Shown piece after piece: positions 7,448-15,844 of a DNA stretch of 64,000 nt. The position numbers and the translations under genes were made by a program. The DNA is from a bacterium (lineage in GTDB: Bacteria > SZUA-79 > Acidulodesulfobacterales > Acidulodesulfobacteraceae): positions 1 to 64,000 of the forward strand of contig JAJZVN010000007.1 in the NCBI GenBank assembly GCA_021845685.1. Reading direction: 5' to 3'. The notes beneath the pieces are model-generated. The model was not told the DNA's origin, ran no database searches, and saw only the letters and a program-made list of their open reading frames with translations. The first letter of the stretch is position 1; every line of letters begins with the position of its first letter.

Positions 7448-8605
7448 TTAAAAAGAGGCTTTTAATAATTTAAGCGCCTCTTTTTCGCCTAATACTACAG
7501 GATTGTTTAAAACTGCAAAATTCATAGTCGTAAAAGCTTCTTTTCCAATTTTTTCTAATTTATCTTCGCCGACTCCTAAATCTTTAAGTTTTACATTTAA
7601 GCCAACATCCGATAACATTTTTTTGACAGTTTCAATTAATTCGTAAGCCATATCTTCCTCAGTTTTATTTCCTTTAATTTTTCCAAATATATGGACGACT
7701 TTAGCGTATTTTTCTCTGCAAGTTTTATCTTTAATATTTAGTTCTATAGATGCAATAATCAAAGCCGCTAAACCTGCTCCATGAGCAATGTTTGGAAAAT
7801 TACCCGACACGGGATGTTCAAGTGCATGTATTATGCCGACGCCTGCGGAATCAATCGCCAATCCTGCTAACGCAGAAGCTATTGCCATATCCGACCTTGC
7901 CTTAATATTTTCAGGTTCATTGCAAGCTACAATAAAGCTTTCTCTTAATAAAGCAAATGCTTTTTCGCAATAACTGTCGGCGATTGGGTTGCTTATTTTA
8001 CCCGTATATGCTTCTAAAACATGGACAAAAATATCAAAACCCGTCGTAGCGGTAACATATTTTGGCATTGATTGCATAATAACAGGGTCTATAATAGCTT
8101 CTTTAGGATACATACATTCATATCCAAATCCCGGTTTTTCGCCTGTTTTAGTATTTGTCATAACAGAAAATCTATTAACTTCAGATCCTGTTCCAGAAGT
8201 AGAAACTATCGTTATAATCGGCAATGCTCCTTTCGGTTGAATTTTTAAGTAATCCCATACAGGTATATTGCCTTTTGCCGCAACGGCAATAGCTTTAGAT
8301 GAATCAAGAGGGCTTCCTCCTCCAAGACCAATTATTAAATCAATATTTTTTTCTTTAGCAAGTTCTGCCGCAGCATCAATCTCATCTATGGTAGGATTTG
8401 GAGTAATATCGGAAAATGCGATAGAATTTATACCTTCATCTTTTAAAATTTTTACAAGTTTGTCTAATACGCCTGATTTTTGCATTGATGACTTTCCCGT
8501 TACAATTAATGCGTGCGTGCCGTATTTTTTCGCAATTTTACCTGCATCCTGCAATGAATCTGTGCCGAAATGAATTTTTACCGGATTAAAAAAATCAAAA
8601 GACAT
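7448..8605 (-). CDS. Iron-containing alcohol dehydrogenase
   Basis: This group III NAD(P)-dependent alcohol or aldehyde dehydrogenase has 385 residues, the normal family length. The nucleotide-binding GGGSPLDSSKAIAV motif (about 97-110) and the SGTGSEVNRFSV segment are clear. The iron ligands are expected in GFDIFVHVLEAY, IIHALEHPVSG and NIAHGAGLA, where Asp and three His are conserved in the family. The physiological substrate cannot be read from sequence. An agga-type ribosome binding site precedes the ATG. The gene is bracketed by an inverted pair of family A elements (A1 at its stop codon, A2 upstream), so it may be transcribed alone. Confidence 0.9.
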   Translation of the reverse strand: MSFDFFNPVKIHFGTDSLQDAGKIAKKYGTHALIVTGKSSMQKSGVLDKLVKILKDEGINSIAFSDITPNPTIDEIDAAAELAKEKNIDLIIGLGGGSPLDSSKAIAVAAKGNIPVWDYLKIQPKGALPIITIVSTSGTGSEVNRFSVMTNTKTGEKPGFGYECMYPKEAIIDPVIMQSMPKYVTATTGFDIFVHVLEAYTGKISNPIADSYCEKAFALLRESFIVACNEPENIKARSDMAIASALAGLAIDSAGVGIIHALEHPVSGNFPNIAHGAGLAALIIASIELNIKDKTCREKYAKVVHIFGKIKGNKTEEDMAYELIETVKKMLSDVGLNVKLKDLGVGEDKLEKIGKEAFTTMNFAVLNNPVVLGEKEALKLLKASF

Positions 8606-8749
8606 AAGATTATCTCCTTATAATATATTATAATTAATATAATTAATATAATGGTTAATTAAAAATAATAGTTAATTAAAATTTCTTTATTTAAAAACTA
8701 CTATAAAACAATTTAAAAACATAGTTTGTATATTTATACTTATTATTTA

Positions 8750-8930
8750 ACTAACTTTTCTACGAATTTTATACAGAACATTATAACTATGCGATATTAT
8801 TATGCTACTTATTTTATAAAATAGATAATATCCTGTATATTAATATACAGGATAAATAAAAATAATATAAAAATATTTAATAAAAATAGTAAGTTCAAAT
8901 GTTCTTCATAAAAAATAAGAAAAAGTTAGG
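8750..8930 (-). mobile_element. MITE-like element, family A copy A2 (inverted)
   Basis: This 181-base copy is in reverse orientation relative to A1 and A3. Its ends are actaacttttc and gaaaaagttagg. A perfect 6-bp target duplication (tattta) lies at 8744-8749 and 8931-8936. The central palindrome (cctgtatattaatatacagg) is intact. It fills about half of the 373-base gap between the TauE-like gene and the alcohol dehydrogenase start; the rest of the gap is plain A+T. Confidence 0.92.
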
Positions 8931-8978
8931 TATTTAACTAAAAAATATGGATAAATAAAATATATTAATTTATATAGC

Positions 8979-10010
8979 TTATTTAATATAAGATATTGCA
9001 AACATTAAAAGTCCTAATGTTATAATTATCCAACCTTGGTACAGCCTTAGGGTTCTTGAATTAAGCAATTTAGATATATGCACGCCGAGTTGAGACCCTA
9101 TTATCGCTCCAATCATTAAAGGGATTAAATATATTATTATTGCATTATACGAAAACCTCATATATGATAGATGAATAAATCCGCCTACAACAGATGTTAA
9201 AATCATAGCTAATATAATGGTAGAAAATGCAATTCTAGGGGGAATCTGTTCAACAGCCGTTAAAAATGTGCCTGTTATACCGCCTATGCCTATACCTATA
9301 AATCCGGAAACAAACCCTGCGATTAAAGAAAAAAAATTAATAACAATCGGTTTTTTAATATAATAATCAAATGTATTGCCTGTTCTGTCTATTTTTTTTC
9401 TCTTTATATCACTGCTTATATGTATATGTTTCAGATAAATAATAATTGACTTCAGTTTAAAATTTTTATTTCTGCCGCTTCCGCTTAAAGTTTTAATATT
9501 CTCATTGCTGCTTTCTTTTTTATTGTTAATTTCTTTATTTTTTTTTATATTGAAAGAATTAGTGCTATAATCACTCTTAACTTTATTTAAATCAATATTT
9601 AAATCAATTTCATTTTCTGCTTTTTTTGTCTGAATATTTGTAGCTATTAATGAAAATACGCCTATAATAATAATAATTAAAGAAAAAATTCCTTTAAATT
9701 CATCGGTTTTTATATATTTACTTAAAATTGAACCTGCAATAACTCCTGGTACGGCAAAAAGAACTATCATTAAATACAATTTAAAATCTATTATTTTTTC
9801 TTTTATAAATTTAAAAGACCCCCCTGACGAGCTTGCCAAAATTGTAAAAAGACTTAATCCGCTCGCTTTTACCGGAGATAAATGCATATATAAAAGAAAA
9901 AAGGGGACAAGAAGAATACCTCCGCCTATTCCTATAACGTTACCCACAATGCCGACTGAAATTGATGTAAAAAACAAAATCACTACAACAAATATAATAT
10001 TCGTTATCAC
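8979..10010 (-). CDS. Sulfite exporter TauE/SafE-family membrane protein
   Basis: This inner-membrane permease has 343 residues and about eight membrane segments in two four-helix halves. The halves carry the family's glycine-rich repeats: GNVIGIGGGILLVPFFLLY in the first and GFVSGFIGIGIGGITGTFLT in the second. The family exports sulfite, sulfoacetate or other organosulfur anions; the substrate here is not known. A roughly 100-residue Asn/Lys/Ser-rich cytoplasmic insertion (about 124-225) separates the halves, well beyond the usual linker. With three DsrE-like genes nearby, a role in sulfur anion transport is a reasonable inference. Confidence 0.85.
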   Translation of the reverse strand: MITNIIFVVVILFFTSISVGIVGNVIGIGGGILLVPFFLLYMHLSPVKASGLSLFTILASSSGGSFKFIKEKIIDFKLYLMIVLFAVPGVIAGSILSKYIKTDEFKGIFSLIIIIIGVFSLIATNIQTKKAENEIDLNIDLNKVKSDYSTNSFNIKKNKEINNKKESSNENIKTLSGSGRNKNFKLKSIIIYLKHIHISSDIKRKKIDRTGNTFDYYIKKPIVINFFSLIAGFVSGFIGIGIGGITGTFLTAVEQIPPRIAFSTIILAMILTSVVGGFIHLSYMRFSYNAIIIYLIPLMIGAIIGSQLGVHISKLLNSRTLRLYQGWIIITLGLLMFAISYIK

Positions 10011-10069
10011 TCAATACGCTCCTTTGTATTTATTGTATCATTTTAATATTACTTCTTCAAATGATGCTA

Positions 10070-10285
10070 ATTTCCTTAATCCTGAGATAAAAATTATTAA
10101 ATATTCAGTAATATTTTAGAACTCTGTATCCCCGTTTTCGCGTGAATGACGCCAAATGGGTGAAATGATAGAATCTCTCAAAGTCATTCCTGCGTGGACA
10201 GGAAAGTTCCGAAGATAGAAACGCTCGCCGTTTCTGTTCATGGGGATATTAGCCGAGAGCGAAGCGGTCATCCGAAATATAAAAT
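10070..10285. mobile_element. Palindromic interspersed element, family C copy 2
   Basis: The 66-bp module at 10207-10272 closely matches the one at 6271-6336: both run ttccgaagatagaaacgc ... gccgagagcgaagcggtcatc. It is preceded by a REP-like inverted pair as in copy 1. The 14-mer atttccttaatcct at 10070-10083 also marks the left end of the copy at 38834, so I place the left boundary there. The right boundary is uncertain. Confidence 0.6.
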
Positions 10286-10469
10286 CCTATCACAGAATTA
10301 AGCAAATTCCCAACATTTGTGATATAATTTTATAAAATAAATCAAATATTACCTCTTTGAATTATTTGATTATTGTGATTATTGATTGTTATCTTAACTA
10401 TCTTTATAACTTTATAAATAAATTCTTTAATAAATAAATTTAATCAAATAATAATTTAATAATTTTTTT

Positions 10470-10635
10470 CGGAATTATGCACTTGACAAACCAATTCTTA
10501 GTATTTGGCGTAATAACTACGAGATTGCATCGGACGCGTGGTCCGATATATCGCTACCGCTCCTCGCAATGACTGCTTTATTCCGTCATTGCGAGCGTAG
10601 CGAAGCAATCCCGGTTTGTTAAGTGCATAATTCCG
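10470..10635. mobile_element. 166-bp MITE-like element (family D) with 8-bp target duplication
   Basis: The inverted ends CGGAATTATGCACTTGACAA and its counterpart (ending TTAAGTGCATAATTCCG) pair over about 23 bases. The 8-mer attttttt flanks both sides (10462-10469 and 10636-10643), as a target duplication would. The interior holds tcattgcgagcgtagcga, a G+C-rich motif of a kind widely scattered in bacterial genomes. It has no coding capacity and is the only copy in this window. Confidence 0.75.
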
Positions 10636-10651
10636 ATTTTTTTATCGCGAA

Positions 10652-10832
10652 AAATTATCATTTTAAGTTTATTGACATACGTTGGCATATAAGTATCTAC
10701 AAATAAGTATCTACAACTATTGAATTAATCAACTGAAAATTATCATATTAAGTTCATTGACATACGTTGGCACATAAGTATCTACAAATAAGTATCTATA
10801 ACTATATAAAAACTATTGAATTAATCAACTAA
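10652..10832 (+). promoter_or_regulatory. 85-bp tandem duplication in the H+-ATPase leader
   Basis: Two copies of an approximately 85-base segment lie in tandem just upstream of the ATPase gene; attgacatac begins at 10671 and again at 10756. Each copy contains ttgacatacgttggca and two direct 14-base-spaced copies of taagtatctacaa. The direct repeats inside a duplicated promoter-like segment suggest regulator binding sites and possibly two promoters. The assignment rests on position and repetition only. The rest of the 852-base gap holds family C copy 2 and the family D element. Confidence 0.6.
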
Positions 10833-10862
10833 AAATAAAATTTATTTTCAAAAGGCGGACAA

Positions 10863-13274
10863 ATGACTGATATTGATAAAGATAAAGACAAAGATAATGA
10901 TAATGATAAAAAAATTGCTGCTATTGCTGCTGATATAAAAATATCCCCTCATCTTTTAAGCGACGATATAAAAGGCTTAACTTCCGAGGAAGCTGAAAAA
11001 TTAATAAAACAGTATGGATTAAATGCAATTAAAGAACAGAAAAAAAGTTCTTTAATTATTTTTCTTTCAAAATTCTGGGGTCCTGTTTCCTGGATGCTTG
11101 AATTTACATTTATTATTGAATTAATTCTTGGAAAATATGTTGAAGCTTATATTATTATCGGTTTAATTTTATTTAACGCAATTATTGCTTTTACTCAGGA
11201 ACATAAAGCAAACAAAGCTCTCGAATTATTAAAACAGCAGCTTAAAATCATCACTCGGGTTTTAAGAGACGGAAAATGGATAAAATTATCTGCCGAAGAA
11301 TTAGTCCCCGGAGATATTATTCATATAAGAATGGGTGATTTAGTGCCTGCAGACACTGAAATTACTTCCGGCGATGTTATGGTTGACCAATCTGCTTTAA
11401 CAGGCGAATCTCAGCCTGTTGACAGAAATCCCGGCGGAACTGTTTATTCCGGTTCGGTAATTAAAAGAGGAGAAGCAACCTGTAAAGTTATTGCCACAGG
11501 CGCTTCAAGCTATTTCGGCAAAACTGCCGAACTTATTAAATCTGCCAAAATTAAAGGACATTTAGAAGAGCTTATAATGAAAATAGTAAAATATTTCATT
11601 ATGATTGACGGTATTTTAGTAGCTGCGATTTTCATTTATGCCTTCATATACAAATTAAATTTTGGTGAAATTTTACCTTTTGCTTTAATTTTACTTGTAG
11701 CGTCTATTCCTGTTGCTTTGCCTGTTACATTTACTTTAGCCACGGCTCTTGCATCGTTAGAACTATCAAAAAAAGGTATCCTCGTAACTCATCTTTCCGC
11801 TATTGAAGATATTGCTTCAATGGAAGAATTATGCACCGATAAAACAGGAACTTTAACAACTAACATTCTTACGCTCTCTGCATTTAAATCTTTTAAACCT
11901 TTTAGCAACATTGAACTTTTTTCATACGCAATGCTTGCTTCGGACGAATCCACTCAAGACCCTATTGATATGTCTATAATCTCTTTCATAGAAAATAATA
12001 AAATTATTGTTATAGAAATTGGCAGTAAATTAAAATTTATTCCTTTTGACCCTCAAACAAAGAGATCTGAATCTATTATTGAAAAAGTCGGCGATAGTCA
12101 AAAAATTAGGGTTGTAAAAGGTTCGCCTATTGTTATATCGCAAATTGTTTACGACTCTGATTTGATTGACAGAGAATCAAAAAATTTTGAGACGGACGGT
12201 TTTCGTGTTATAGCCGTTGCTATGGGAAATGAAAATAATGAAAAATTAACTCTCGTCGGTCTTTTAGGTTTGTCTGATCCGCCTCGTGAAGATTCAAAAC
12301 AGTTATTACAAGAACTTAAAGATTTAGGTATCAGGGTTAGAATGGTGACGGGGGATACTGAATTAACGGCCAAAACAATTGCAGACAAAATTGGATTGGG
12401 TCAGCATATATGTCAGCGTGAGTGCTTTAAAAACCCTGCTGATTGCGATGTTTTTGCAGGAGTTTTCCCCGAAGACAAATTTCATCTTGTTCAAGGATTA
12501 CAAAAACTTCACAAAATAACAGGGATGACGGGGGACGGGGTAAATGACGCACCTGCGCTAAAACAGGCAGAAGTTGGCATTGCAGTTTCAAATGCAACAG
12601 ATGTCGCAAAAGCATCTGCTAGTTTAATTTTGACAAAACCTGGTTTAGAAAATATAGTCGATGCCGTTAAAAATGGAAGAATGGTATATCAAAGAATGCT
12701 GACATATACGTTAAATAAAATCTCTAAAACCTTTCAAGTTGCTTTTTTTCTTAGTCTTGGATTATTAATTTTTGGTGTGTTTGTAACGACACCCACTCTT
12801 ATTTTGATTTTAATCTTTGCAAATGATTTTGTCACTATGTCGTTAGCTGAAGATAATGTCGTGTACTCTAGTAAACCGGACAAATGGCATATTAAACTTA
12901 TTGTGTCCGCATCATTAATAATTGCAGGAGCATGGCTTATATACTCTTTCCTTGTTTATATTATCGGTGCTGATGTTTTAAGTTTATCTTTAGCAAAGGT
13001 CCAAACATTGGTGTTTCTTGCATTAGTTTTCAGCGGTCAAGCTACAGTTTATCTTGTAAGGGAAAGAAGACACTTTTATAAATCGCGTCCGGGAACTTAT
13101 TTGCTGCTCGCTACAATAGGAGATTTAGTCGCTGTTAACTTAATGGCATATTTCGGTATCTTAATGGCGCCTATTTCTTTGATTTATATTATAGGATTAT
13201 TGATTGGAACATTTATTTATATGGTTGTTCTGGATTTTATAAAATTTCCTTTAATGAAAAAATTAATCAGCTGA
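10863..13274 (+). CDS. Plasma-membrane-type H+-transporting P-type ATPase (P3A)
   Basis: This inner-membrane proton pump uses ATP to expel H+, and an acidophile would use it to hold its cytoplasmic pH. It has 803 residues and all the P3A landmarks. These are the GLTSEEAEKLIKQYGLNAI N-terminus, paired helices with GKYVEAYIIIG, and the actuator VDQSALTGESQPV (TGES). Next are the PVALPVTFT membrane motif, the phosphorylated Asp in DKTGTLT (D326), and the GDGVNDAPALKQAEVGIAV hinge near residue 555. The IPVALP and DPPREDS features fit H+-ATPases rather than heavy-metal or Ca2+ pumps. An aaaggcgg ribosome binding site precedes the ATG, and the N-terminus is Asp/Lys-rich. The duplicated leader implies regulated expression. 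Confidence 0.92.
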   Translation: MTDIDKDKDKDNDNDKKIAAIAADIKISPHLLSDDIKGLTSEEAEKLIKQYGLNAIKEQKKSSLIIFLSKFWGPVSWMLEFTFIIELILGKYVEAYIIIGLILFNAIIAFTQEHKANKALELLKQQLKIITRVLRDGKWIKLSAEELVPGDIIHIRMGDLVPADTEITSGDVMVDQSALTGESQPVDRNPGGTVYSGSVIKRGEATCKVIATGASSYFGKTAELIKSAKIKGHLEELIMKIVKYFIMIDGILVAAIFIYAFIYKLNFGEILPFALILLVASIPVALPVTFTLATALASLELSKKGILVTHLSAIEDIASMEELCTDKTGTLTTNILTLSAFKSFKPFSNIELFSYAMLASDESTQDPIDMSIISFIENNKIIVIEIGSKLKFIPFDPQTKRSESIIEKVGDSQKIRVVKGSPIVISQIVYDSDLIDRESKNFETDGFRVIAVAMGNENNEKLTLVGLLGLSDPPREDSKQLLQELKDLGIRVRMVTGDTELTAKTIADKIGLGQHICQRECFKNPADCDVFAGVFPEDKFHLVQGLQKLHKITGMTGDGVNDAPALKQAEVGIAVSNATDVAKASASLILTKPGLENIVDAVKNGRMVYQRMLTYTLNKISKTFQVAFFLSLGLLIFGVFVTTPTLILILIFANDFVTMSLAEDNVVYSSKPDKWHIKLIVSASLIIAGAWLIYSFLVYIIGADVLSLSLAKVQTLVFLALVFSGQATVYLVRERRHFYKSRPGTYLLLATIGDLVAVNLMAYFGILMAPISLIYIIGLLIGTFIYMVVLDFIKFPLMKKLIS

Positions 13275-13288
13275 TTTTAGATTCCCGC

Positions 13289-13336
13289 ATCAATAAGTTA
13301 TAATTTTATAATAATAAAAACGATGAAGTTGGGCTA
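13289..13336 (+). repeat. Solo end of a family B element (B5)
   Basis: Positions 13289-13336 match, in reverse, the first 48 or so bases of the family B elements. They read tcaataagttataatttt and then gatgaagttgggctaa, ending at a TA. No matching second end is visible, so this is a decayed or internally deleted copy. It lies between the H+-ATPase and atpE, which converge. Confidence 0.75.
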
Positions 13337-13367
13337 ACGGTGATATAAGGAAATTATATAAAAAAAA

Positions 13368-13412
13368 CCGTCATTATATGTAATAGAATTAAACTATTAT
13401 ATATAATGACGG
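13368..13412. terminator. Bidirectional hairpin terminator
   Basis: A 19-bp, nearly perfect stem (ccgtcattatatgtaatag / ctattatatataatgacgg) closes over a 7-base loop. It is preceded by a run of A and followed by an A/T-rich tail. It lies between the converging H+-ATPase and atpE genes and would stop transcription from both sides. Confidence 0.75.
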
Positions 13413-13484
13413 GAAATATTTTACTCCAAATTAGTTTAATCTTATAATAGTAAAGAATTATACTATCATATGGTATGTTAAAAT

Positions 13485-13883
13485 TTATTTCAAAATTATT
13501 CCTTTAAATGGATTTGCATAAAATAAAATAAATGTAATTAATAACGCGTATAATGCTAATGATTCCATAATTGCCATACCTGTAATCATCCAGACGATAA
13601 GTTTCTTTTCCATGGCAGGGTTTCTACCCATAGATTCTAATGCACCCCTGACTGCACTTCCCATACCTACGCCGGCACCTATAACGCCTAACCCTATTGC
13701 TAAACCGCCGCCGAGCGCTGAAAGTCCAAAGAACAAGCTCTTAGACATAATATCCGCATGCGAAGCAGCTATCCTATGTACTGATCCTGCCATATTATGA
13801 GTTGTTATATTCGCTGCGAAAACCTTAGCGCTTTCAAACAATATAACTGCGAAAGCTGCCAAAAAAGAAAAAATTTTAAACAT
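13485..13883 (-). CDS. atpE: ATP synthase Fo subunit c
   Basis: This is the rotor-ring subunit that carries ions through the membrane sector. It has two membrane helices: GGGLAIGLGVIGAGVGMGSA, then the polar loop RNP (87-89), and the second helix with the ion-carrying Glu107 in MAIMESLALYALL. The place often held by a Na+-coordinating Gln in helix 1 is Met74, which favours H+ coupling. The protein is 132 residues against about 80 for the family. An extra 45-50 residues at the N-terminus include a signal-peptide-like segment (cleavage near VFA/AN, residue 23), a known variation in some lineages. A ggagggg ribosome binding site is present. A family A element separates it from atpB. Confidence 0.93.
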   Translation of the reverse strand: MFKIFSFLAAFAVILFESAKVFAANITTHNMAGSVHRIAASHADIMSKSLFFGLSALGGGLAIGLGVIGAGVGMGSAVRGALESMGRNPAMEKKLIVWMITGMAIMESLALYALLITFILFYANPFKGIILK

Positions 13884-13952
13884 TTCCCCTCCAATATAAT
13901 ATTATTTTAAAAATTAATTTATTATCTTATTTATTCTATTTAATATTAACTT

Positions 13953-14140
13953 CCTAACTTTTCCTTATTTTTTATGCAGGACATTTGAACTTCCTATTTT
14001 TATTAAATATTTTTATATTATTTTTATTTGTCCTGTATATTAATATACAGGACATTATCTATTTTATAAAATAAGTGGCATAATAATATCGCATAATTAT
14101 AATGTCCTGTATAAAATATAAAATTCATAGAAAAGTTAGG
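13953..14140 (+). mobile_element. MITE-like element, family A copy A3
   Basis: This 188-base element has CCTAACTTTTC / GAAAAGTTAGG ends and a perfect 6-bp target duplication taactt (13947-13952 and 14141-14146). It keeps the complete central palindrome gtcctgtatattaatatacaggac-like core. It lies between atpB and atpE, in the same orientation as A1, and would fold as a long hairpin in the atpB-atpE transcript. Confidence 0.93.
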
Positions 14141-14171
14141 TAACTTATCTTTTTATTAAACTTTATTAAAT

Positions 14172-14852
14172 TTAAAGTGCATTCTCCCCCTCTCCCATTT
14201 CTTCCGATTCAAGGGAAAGAGCAATATAAATGATAGCTAAAAGATAAAAAACAAACGCCTGCATAAAATCAGTAAAAATTTGCATATACATCATTATAGC
14301 AGGAATAACCCAAGGGAGCAGAAACAATAAAACCGTTACCATAAATCCTTCCGCAAATATATTTGCAAATAGTCGCAATGCATGAGAAAAAGGTCTTGAA
14401 AGCGCAGACATAACTTCTATTATTATCATTATCGGAGCTAATACTATTAACGGACCTAAAAATTTCTTCAAATATTTAACCTTATGTTTCTTTAACCCCA
14501 TAAAATGTGATAGAACAAACACTATCAAAGCTAAGGCGGCAGTTGTATCAATTGTTTCCGTAGGGGACGTAAATCCAGGAATACTTCCTATCAAATTAGA
14601 AAATAATATAAAGACCGCAAAAGAAGCAATAAGAGGTAAATATATTGCGCCTTCGTCACCAATGATTTCTTTGAGAAAATATTCCGTCATTATTATGATA
14701 AGTTCGGCAAAACTTTGAACTGCGCCGGGAACAATTTTTAAACTTTTCCCAATAATGAACGAAAGTGAAAGAACTATTATCATTGTAATAACAGTCATAG
14801 TCCAGTAAATTGGAATTCCTGGAATATTAATTAATATAGGTGCCGTTAACAT
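14172..14852 (-). CDS. atpB: ATP synthase Fo subunit a
   Basis: This is the stator channel subunit of the membrane sector, 226 residues with five or six membrane helices. The essential stator arginine is Arg160 in SALSRPFSHALRLFANIFAEG, which faces the c-ring glutamate. The N-terminal INIPGIPIYWTMTVITMI and QSFAELIIIMTEYFLKEIIG segments are typical of delta-type subunit a. It follows atpZ and atpI on the minus strand and precedes atpE, the usual order when the Fo genes are separated from the F1 operon. No atpF or F1 gene is in the window. Confidence 0.95.
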   Translation of the reverse strand: MLTAPILINIPGIPIYWTMTVITMIIVLSLSFIIGKSLKIVPGAVQSFAELIIIMTEYFLKEIIGDEGAIYLPLIASFAVFILFSNLIGSIPGFTSPTETIDTTAALALIVFVLSHFMGLKKHKVKYLKKFLGPLIVLAPIMIIIEVMSALSRPFSHALRLFANIFAEGFMVTVLLFLLPWVIPAIMMYMQIFTDFMQAFVFYLLAIIYIALSLESEEMGEGENAL

Positions 14853-15074
14853 ATATCAAAACCTCATAAATTTATTTATATAATTTAATAATTTTAATAT
14901 TTTAATAATGATTATAAAATTAATGTTTTAATTATCATAATAATTTATTTAATATACAAACTTAAATACTAAATATTTATAGGCTATTTAAACAAAAAAC
15001 TTTACGGTATCTTAAATATAATTTTAATTTTAATAATATAAAATTAATACCGATTTTATATATTATGAATATTA

Positions 15075-15506
15075 TTATTTAATTAATAAATCAGACCAAA
15101 ATATCCATGCCCATAAAATTGAAAAAGGCATAATTGTAAAACCGATAGAAACTCCGATAAAATTATAACGGATGAATTTATATGTTATTATAAAAAAAAA
15201 AGTAGTTAAGAGCAAGTTTTTTATTAAATTAAAAATTGCTAAAACAGGATTTAAATTTTTTATGTGTTTAGAAATATATAAACTCATGTCAATATAAAAA
15301 ACAAAAGCAATTATGAAACCAATAAATATACTTAACGCAAAATTTATATTATTAAAAACGATTACCGTAAATAAACCTGCTATAAAAAAAATAGCTAAAC
15401 CGATTGTAAAAGGAATATTAATAAGCAATGATATATTTTGATAATTTTCATACTTTAGTATTAAGTTCTTTTTTAATTTGCTTATAAATTTCATAAATTC
15501 CTGCAC
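15075..15506 (-). CDS. ATP synthase I-like membrane protein (AtpI)
   Basis: This 143-residue protein has four membrane helices (for example IPFTIGLAIFFIAGLFTVIV and FALSIFIGFIIAFVFYIDMS). Length, topology and position directly before atpB match the ATP synthase I family, which helps assemble the c-ring. The first ATG lies 59 bases inside the upstream atpZ gene. A later start (ATG at 15494, or a TTG just after the atpZ stop) is possible. Sequence conservation in this family is low, so the call leans on context. Confidence 0.7.
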   Translation of the reverse strand: MQEFMKFISKLKKNLILKYENYQNISLLINIPFTIGLAIFFIAGLFTVIVFNNINFALSIFIGFIIAFVFYIDMSLYISKHIKNLNPVLAIFNLIKNLLLTTFFFIITYKFIRYNFIGVSIGFTIMPFSILWAWIFWSDLLIK

Positions 15507-15663
15507 TAAATCCTATTATTGTAAAAATAATCACAAAAAGATAAATATATCCCGTATATTTATCTAAATAATATCCTATAATAAACCCTATAATAGAAGA
15601 AATTATAACATTCAAACCAAGAGAGCTCATTCTTGTTATTTGTTTTATAAATTCTTTATCCAT
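15448..15663 (-). CDS. atpZ: AtpZ/AtpI-family small membrane protein
   Basis: This 71-residue protein has two membrane helices: SSLGLNVIISSIIGFIIGYYLD and then YIYLFVIIFTIIGFSAGIYEIYK. This is the AtpZ pattern: a polar N-terminus, a Gly-x-x-x-Gly helix ending GYYLDK, and a second glycine-containing helix. It is the first gene of the Fo cluster. AtpZ-type proteins are linked to Mg2+ or Ca2+ handling for the ATP synthase. Its end overlaps the start of the AtpI-like gene. Confidence 0.8.
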   Translation of the reverse strand: MDKEFIKQITRMSSLGLNVIISSIIGFIIGYYLDKYTGYIYLFVIIFTIIGFSAGIYEIYKQIKKELNTKV

Positions 15664-15844
15664 ATTGTATTTATTAATAATTAAATTATATAATTTTTAA
15701 AAAATTTATTGTATAAAATAATTTAATTAAAAAATATTTAAATTATTTTTTATTATAATTATTCAAAATCCTCAAATATTAATTATTTTAATATATCCGT
15801 AAAATTAAGATTTTATCTGATATTTTAAATTTATAGAGGTATTT

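Noticed and set aside
7264-8930. Alcohol dehydrogenase plus A1 and A2 as one composite transposon
   Set aside because: Each element has its own perfect but different 6-bp duplication (taatta versus tattta), so they inserted independently; a composite unit would share one outer duplication.
10137-10635. G+C-rich islands as possible tRNA genes or small RNAs
   Set aside because: No cloverleaf, no TTC-type arm and no CCA end; the G+C comes from REP-like palindromes inside the repeat elements.
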